64,000 nucleotides of DNA from positions 1,488,001 to 1,552,000 of the forward strand of contig OZ244969.1 in the NCBI GenBank assembly GCA_965222725.1. The letters run 5' to 3'. Below are positions 60,054 to 64,000 of this stretch, one piece after another. Below the pieces are notes generated by a model that was not told the origin of the DNA, ran no database searches, and saw only the letters and a program-made list of their open reading frames with translations. Position 1 is the first letter of the stretch; each line of letters begins with the position of its first letter. The DNA is from GCA-2748575 sp965222725 (lineage in GTDB: Bacteria > Pseudomonadota > Gammaproteobacteria > Pseudomonadales > Ketobacteraceae). Both the position numbers and the translations under genes were made by a program.

Positions 60054-60530
60054 TCAGGCCACCAGTTCGCGGTGACAGTTATGGAGTGCTTCAATCAGCT
60101 GATCCTCCAGGTCAAAACGTTCCACCAGCTTTTCGCCCAGCTCGGACAGGTCAGCTGCCAGTTCCGGCATCTGCTCTTCGACAATATCGGCGCGGGTGTA
60201 TTTATCGTTAAAATCTACGGCTGTCTGGGTGGAGGATTGAATTCGGGGGAAGGCGCTGTTAGCCAGGTCCAGGTAATCATCGTTGAAGTGTTTGGCTTCC
60301 TGGAGAAGCTCGTCGTAAATTTCGAAATGGCCTGCAGACATGTAATCAATCAATACGTCGCAGAAGGCCTGAACCTTGATGGTTACCGGTGTGTCTTTGG
60401 GGGTGTATTCTCTCAGGCCGTCAACGGCGCAATAGAGGAGAATCAGTTCCTGTCTTTCTTTAAGCCAGCGGTCTACCAGTTTGTCGACTGTGCCCCAATG
60501 TTCTTTTTGATTGTTTGCTTGTTTCAACAT
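60054..60530 (-). CDS. rsd: Anti-sigma-70 factor Rsd/AlgQ
   Basis: The 158-residue protein matches the Rsd/AlgQ family: HWGTVDKLVDRWLKERQEL, FCDVLIDYMSAGHFEIYDEL, then a helical C-terminus ending HNCHRELVA. AlgQ binds region 4 of sigma-70 and influences alginate and siderophore genes in Pseudomonas. ATG at 60530 is preferred to one at 60551. The neighbours algP, FKBP and dsbB are conserved with Pseudomonas. Confidence 0.93.
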   Translation of the reverse strand: MLKQANNQKEHWGTVDKLVDRWLKERQELILLYCAVDGLREYTPKDTPVTIKVQAFCDVLIDYMSAGHFEIYDELLQEAKHFNDDYLDLANSAFPRIQSSTQTAVDFNDKYTRADIVEEQMPELAADLSELGEKLVERFDLEDQLIEALHNCHRELVA

Positions 60531-60925
60531 GGTTTTACCCTTTCCATGCAAGTTGCTTTTCAGCTGAATAACCCCGTGGTCTTAATTCAGCGATGGATGT
60601 TTGTCGGTTGTAACCGACAAGATAGTTGCGGTGTATTCCGTTACGAAAAGGTCCTTTGCCAGATTGTGAAACCGTTAACTTTTGTAAACGGTTGGCTTCA
60701 GGATATTCAACTGGGGAAAAAGAGCAACCCAAAAAAATCACAGTGAAATTTCCGGTTTTGCTCTTTTGTGGTGAAAATTGCCGAAAAAGGGTCAAAACAG
60801 GGGTCAGAAACAAAACCCTGAATCTAGTTTGGATAGTTTTTATGACAACTTTGTCTAATAAAGGTGACGGGAAGTCGTTGGAAGTGCTTATTTTGCAAAG
60901 AGAATTTATAAAACGCTTGTTTTAA
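60531..60925. other. 395-bp intergenic region with two strong dyads
   Basis: No gene is supported. TTGTCGGTT-GT-AACCGACAA is a perfect 9-bp inverted repeat at 60601-60620. A second dyad, AACCGTT/AACGGTT, lies at 60670-60676 and 60687-60693. Both are within 170 bp upstream of rsd and may be operators or leader hairpins. Confidence 0.5.
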
Positions 60926-60957
60926 CTGTTGCGGCCTCAGCGTGAAGGCCGCAACAG
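60926..60957 (-). terminator. Hairpin straddling the dsbB stop codon
   Basis: CTGTTGCGGCC (60947-60957 on the minus strand) pairs with GGCCGCAACAG (60926-60936), an 11-bp perfect stem. The dsbB stop codon 60937-60939 lies in the loop. The downstream T-run is poor (TTAAAAC), so it may terminate weakly or protect the 3' end. Confidence 0.6.
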
Positions 60958-61434
60958 CTGGTACAGGCCAATGGCCAGCAATCCGTTAAACACCAGCAAG
61001 GTTTGTTCGGGAATGGTGAGCCCCATAAAGGACCACTGAATATCAGCGCACTCGCCGGAAGTGTTGAAAATAATGGAAAGTGTTTCACTCAATGGCAGCG
61101 TGTCCAGCATGTAGTCCAGGCCCGGTGCACAATTGGGTACCAGTTCTTCGGGAAGGTTCTGCAGATAGATATGCCGCCAGCATACCAGTACACCCGCCAG
61201 GGCATTCAGCGAAGCCAGACCACCATAAATTCGCTGGCCTGTGACACCAGGGTTATGAATGAGTGCCAGCAGAAAGAAGAGTCCGGCACCGGTCACAAAG
61301 ATTCTGTCGATCATGCATAACGGGCAGGGAGCCAGCCCCAGATGAAGTTGCAGATAGAAATAGGCGAACAGGATGGAGACGACAGCGAGCAGAAGGCCCA
61401 GTCCGTTAACTAAACGGGCGTTGAGTGTGGTCAT
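60937..61434 (-). CDS. dsbB: Disulfide bond formation protein DsbB/DsbH
   Basis: The 165-residue protein has four membrane helices, the first periplasmic pair in GLAPCPLCMIDRIF (CPLC) and the second pair in VPNCAPGLDYMLD and NTSGECADIQWSF. It reoxidises DsbA and passes electrons to quinone. ATG at 61434 is preferred to a longer, Cys-rich start at 61533. It follows rsd in the same orientation as in Pseudomonas, where the gene is called dsbH. Confidence 0.92.
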   Translation of the reverse strand: MTTLNARLVNGLGLLLAVVSILFAYFYLQLHLGLAPCPLCMIDRIFVTGAGLFFLLALIHNPGVTGQRIYGGLASLNALAGVLVCWRHIYLQNLPEELVPNCAPGLDYMLDTLPLSETLSIIFNTSGECADIQWSFMGLTIPEQTLLVFNGLLAIGLYQLLRPSR

Positions 61435-61629
61435 GTGGTTGTGCCTTATCAATTTACATGTGTCACATGTTTCTTGTTCAGAATTTAACGGGGTAACTGA
61501 TCCGTAACCTGCCATACCCTGGTTGGCGGTCATTATATCGGTTTTGCCGTTAAAAACTTAGAGCACTACCGCAGAAAAATTGTTCCCCGACACCCCCGGT
61601 ATTTTTTGGAGGTGTACCGGGTTTTGCGG

Positions 61630-61845
61630 TCAGGCGATGGCTTCCAGCTGTCGCTCTGCCACTTTATGGTGACTTTGTTGTTGTCCGTCGATCCATCCGG
61701 CTTCCCAGGCGGCAGCAATCACTTCTGCCTGAAAGGGGCAGCTGTCTTTAAGCTCACCACTCAGGCCAAACAGATAACCCTGACGGTAGGCTTTGTTTAA
61801 AGAATCGATACTCCAGTCGTGTTGATCGATCTCTTTTATTTTCAT
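61630..61845 (-). CDS. Ribosome modulation factor (RMF) family protein
   Basis: The 71-residue protein contains the RMF pattern: LNKAYRQGYLFGLSGELKD, then SCPFQAEVIAAAWEAGWIDG, aligning with RGYQAGxxGRSKExCP...W..GW of E. coli RMF. RMF dimerises 70S ribosomes to 100S in stationary phase. This protein is less basic than E. coli RMF, with a longer acidic N-terminus, so it might be a divergent paralogue. AGGA lies seven bases before ATG 61845. Confidence 0.75.
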   Translation of the reverse strand: MKIKEIDQHDWSIDSLNKAYRQGYLFGLSGELKDSCPFQAEVIAAAWEAGWIDGQQQSHHKVAERQLEAIA

Positions 61846-62006
61846 TGCTTATCCTGCGCTCTTTTTATTAAATTTCCATTTCCAGGACATCCAATCCGGT
61901 TTTACCGGTTTGCTCTAGCATATGGAATGCAAATTTATACACCCGTGGTGCTGAGGCGTTCATTCGTGATCAGTACAAATTGATCAGGGAATCCTCAAAA
62001 ACACCT

Positions 62007-62045
62007 AAAAAAAATGTAGCATCGGTTGGTTTTTTTTGCGCTACA
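62007..62045 (-). terminator. Probable terminator of gshA
   Basis: TGTAGC (62015-62020) pairs with GCTACA (62040-62045) across a 19-nt loop; on the minus strand eight T residues follow. It is 61 bp after the gshA stop. Confidence 0.5.
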
Positions 62046-62105
62046 AAAAGTTACTTTTTTTAACTTTTATTAAAGAAAAGCGAAGAAATTGTTTGCGCGG
62101 GATCA

Positions 62106-63671
62106 TTAATCGGCAAAATAGTGCTTCAGATACTCTTCAAAGCTGATGTCATCGGCCGCTTCGATGGCGTTTTGCTCTTCAAGCGAGGCTTTTGCCATGG
62201 CCCTGAATTCATCAAGTCGTTCCTGAGACAGCGGGTGCGAACGAAAATACAGTTCGTGCTGCAGGGTCATTTCCATACTGAACTGGAAGAAGGACTGATT
62301 TTTCTCTTTCAGGCGCTGAATAATCTGTGCCGAGGGGGTAAGGGCGGGATTTTTTACTTTTTCAATCTGTGCCGCGACGGCCTGGGAATAGAGGCTGGTC
62401 TGATGGCTTTCATCAAACAGGCGGGCCACGTCATCGATTTTTTCCAGCAGTGCCAGGGACCAGTCACGGAAACGTACGCTGTCATCACCGCATTTCAGCA
62501 ACAATGACGGATCACGGCCACGCAACACCATGGCTTCGCGGTTAAAGTCGATGCAATGCTGTTCACTGTCAGTGATTGCCGGGCTGGGTTGCAGCAAACA
62601 GAACAGGGCAAACACATCCAGAAAACGCATTTGATGGGGGGATATACCCACCGGGCTGAAAGGATCCAGATCCACACAGCGCATTTCAATGTATTCCACG
62701 CCACGGCGCGACAATGCCACGGTGGGGCGTTCCCCGCGCTGAGTGGTTTGTTTCGGGCGAATATTGCCGTAGTACTCGTTTTCGATCTGCAGAATATTGG
62801 CGTTCAGCTGCCGGTATTCGCCATCTACTTTTACCCCGATTTCTTCATAGGGCGGATAGGGTGTGCGAATGGCGTGGGTAAGGGTGCTGACATATTCGTC
62901 CAGGGAGTTATAGGACACGTTCAGACCCGACTGGGCATCGTTGTGATAGCCCAGATTACTCATGCGCAATGAGGTGCCATAGGGTGTGTGCAGGCTGGCA
63001 TTGTTGAGTGGCTCGAGCTGATGCTGGCGGCCTTTCAGAAACGACGGGCACACCGCCGGTGAGGCGCCAAACAGATACACCACCATACCCACATAACGCT
63101 GAAAATTGCGGATGATGTGAAAGTACTGTTCGGAAATAAAATCCTGCAGCGGTTGCTGGTCGCCACAGGCTGTCTGGTAGGCTTCCCAGAAACTCATGGG
63201 AAAGGAGACGTTGTAATGAATGCCGGCGATGGTTTGCATCAGGCGTCCGTAGCGATGCCACAGACCATGACGGTACACGTGCTTCATTTTTCCGCTGTTG
63301 GAGCTGCCGTATTCAGCAATGGGAATACTGAGTTCGTCTCCCATAATGCAGGGCATACTGCTGACCCAGAGCTTTTCTTCACCCATGCAGTGATACAGAA
63401 AACGGTGAATATCTTCCAGATAGGTGAGGGGCGACTGAATATCACTGAACACCGGCGTAATAAATTCCAGCAGGGATTCTGAATAGTCGGTGGTGATAGA
63501 CGGATGGGTCAGAGCCGAACCCAGGCAGGGTGGATGGGGCGTTTGCGCCAGATGGCCGTTGGGCTGAATCCTCAGGCTTTCCTTTTCCATGCCGCGCATC
63601 ATGTTGGGCAGGGTCTGGTAGAGTCCGGGGCTCTGAAGAATCGCGAGCTTTTCCTGAAAGTGATCTTGCAC
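62106..63671 (-). CDS. gshA: Glutamate-cysteine ligase
   Basis: The 521-residue enzyme is a gammaproteobacterial class I GshA (E. coli 518). It contains MRGMEKESLRIQPNGHLAQT near the N-terminus, DYSESLLEFITPV, and RGVEYIEMRCVDLDPFSPVG in the catalytic core. It joins glutamate and cysteine, the first step of glutathione synthesis. The start is GTG at 63671, eight bases after AAGGA. tex lies upstream on the same strand, as in Pseudomonas. Confidence 0.96.
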   Translation of the reverse strand: MQDHFQEKLAILQSPGLYQTLPNMMRGMEKESLRIQPNGHLAQTPHPPCLGSALTHPSITTDYSESLLEFITPVFSDIQSPLTYLEDIHRFLYHCMGEEKLWVSSMPCIMGDELSIPIAEYGSSNSGKMKHVYRHGLWHRYGRLMQTIAGIHYNVSFPMSFWEAYQTACGDQQPLQDFISEQYFHIIRNFQRYVGMVVYLFGASPAVCPSFLKGRQHQLEPLNNASLHTPYGTSLRMSNLGYHNDAQSGLNVSYNSLDEYVSTLTHAIRTPYPPYEEIGVKVDGEYRQLNANILQIENEYYGNIRPKQTTQRGERPTVALSRRGVEYIEMRCVDLDPFSPVGISPHQMRFLDVFALFCLLQPSPAITDSEQHCIDFNREAMVLRGRDPSLLLKCGDDSVRFRDWSLALLEKIDDVARLFDESHQTSLYSQAVAAQIEKVKNPALTPSAQIIQRLKEKNQSFFQFSMEMTLQHELYFRSHPLSQERLDEFRAMAKASLEEQNAIEAADDISFEEYLKHYFAD

Positions 63672-63815
63672 GAAATGGTTCCTTAATACGGCAAGCCAGC
63701 GGCGCTGTTACGGGTACCGGATCCGGCGTTAATGTGACCGGATTATGCGGTAATCGGGCTGATAAATAAATCGGTGTTCTGGATCAGTCTGTTTCGTGGC
63801 AAATTCGTGGCAAAA

Positions 63816-63837
63816 GGGGCGCCACCGGATGGCGCCC
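63816..63837 (-). terminator. Terminator of tex
   Basis: GGGCGCCA (63817-63824) pairs with TGGCGCCC (63830-63837) with a 5-nt loop; on the minus strand CTTTTG follows. It lies 23 bp after the stop of the partial gene. Confidence 0.7.
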
Positions 63838-63860
63838 GCAGCCTTTTCACCCCTTGCTTG

Positions 63861-64000
63861 TCAGAGGCGTTTTTTCGGTTTCATCTGCTTGGCGTTGGCA
63901 AACAGGTCGGCGAAGGTGCCGGTTTTGCCGTTATCGTTAGGTGCTTTGCCGGGCGCGCCCTTCTTGCCGCCGCCCTTGCCTTTCTGGCCCTGGGGCTTTT
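63861..64000 (-). CDS. tex: C-terminal end of a Tex-like S1 RNA-binding protein (runs off window)
   Basis: Only the last 46 codons are inside the window. They read as a Gly/Lys-rich linker followed by TGTFADLFANAKQMKPKKRL and a stop at 63861. The G-T/S-F-A-D-L-F-A-N-A ending is typical of gammaproteobacterial Tex (YhgF) proteins, and tex adjoins gshA in Pseudomonas. The rest of the gene is outside the window, so this is moderate confidence. Confidence 0.65.
   Translation of the reverse strand, partial: KPQGQKGKGGGKKGAPGKAPNDNGKTGTFADLFANAKQMKPKKRL

Overview
This 64 kb window reads as chromosomal backbone of a gammaproteobacterium of the broad Pseudomonas / Alcanivorax / marine Pseudomonadales kind. 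The evidence is gene content and order. It holds comM-ubiK-glnK-amtB, speE/speA, a SutA-family gene, lptM-lysA-dapF-DUF484-xerC, cyaA, finR/fpr, argH/algZ-algR-hemCDXY, trxA-rho, ppx/ppk/hemB, elbB, algP, an FKBP isomerase, rsd(algQ), dsbB and gshA-tex. These blocks are familiar from Pseudomonas but are partly reshuffled. No rRNA, tRNA, CRISPR array, prophage or transposase gene was recognised. The window starts inside comM and ends inside a probable tex gene.

Layout. (1) 1-9.1 kb: an accessory block sits between comM and ubiK, genes usually near neighbours. It holds a 1678-residue TPR protein with an embedded C39-like cysteine protease domain, a secreted zinc metalloprotease with a ricin-type lectin tail, a companion protein that may be its separate pro-domain, and a beta-propeller lipoprotein. 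(2) 9.2-11.6 kb: ubiK, then glnK-amtB behind a sigma-54 promoter with tandem NtrC-like sites. (3) 11.7-19.8 kb: a DUF4124 protein, an LbtU-type porin with a small partner, speE/speA, DUF523, yjbQ, a short sutA, and a PEP-CTERM protein with its own sigma-54 promoter. (4) 20-27.6 kb: a tightly coupled minus-strand run lptM-lysA-dapF-DUF484-xerC-HAD, plus cyaA. (5) 27.6-31.7 kb: a gene-poor stretch with a possible gene remnant, an AraC regulator, and divergent finR/fpr. (6) 31.8-47.9 kb: argH, algZ-algR, hemCDXY, a ferredoxin-reductase, rho, trxA, ppx, ppk, hemB. (7) 48.1-52.5 kb: a compact plus-strand run with a VTT membrane protein, a disulfide-type flavoprotein, a lipoprotein, an ArsM-like methyltransferase and ElbB. 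(8) 52.6-64 kb: a 269-bp composite palindromic repeat, a coiled-coil protein and an orphan ParA, yheS, algP, FKBP, a WD40 lipoprotein, rsd, dsbB, an RMF-family gene, gshA and the end of tex.

Functional themes are nitrogen sensing, polyamine, lysine and heme synthesis, polyphosphate turnover, and envelope and redox homeostasis. Transcription is controlled by RNA-polymerase-binding factors (SutA, Rsd), Rho, AlgZ/AlgR and cAMP.

The observations most worth following up are the composite repeat at 52557-52825, the metalloid or redox-looking operon at 48.1-52.5 kb, the TPR/C39 protein, the metalloprotease pair with a hairpin that buries a ribosome binding site, and the near-consensus sigma-54 promoter of the PEP-CTERM gene.
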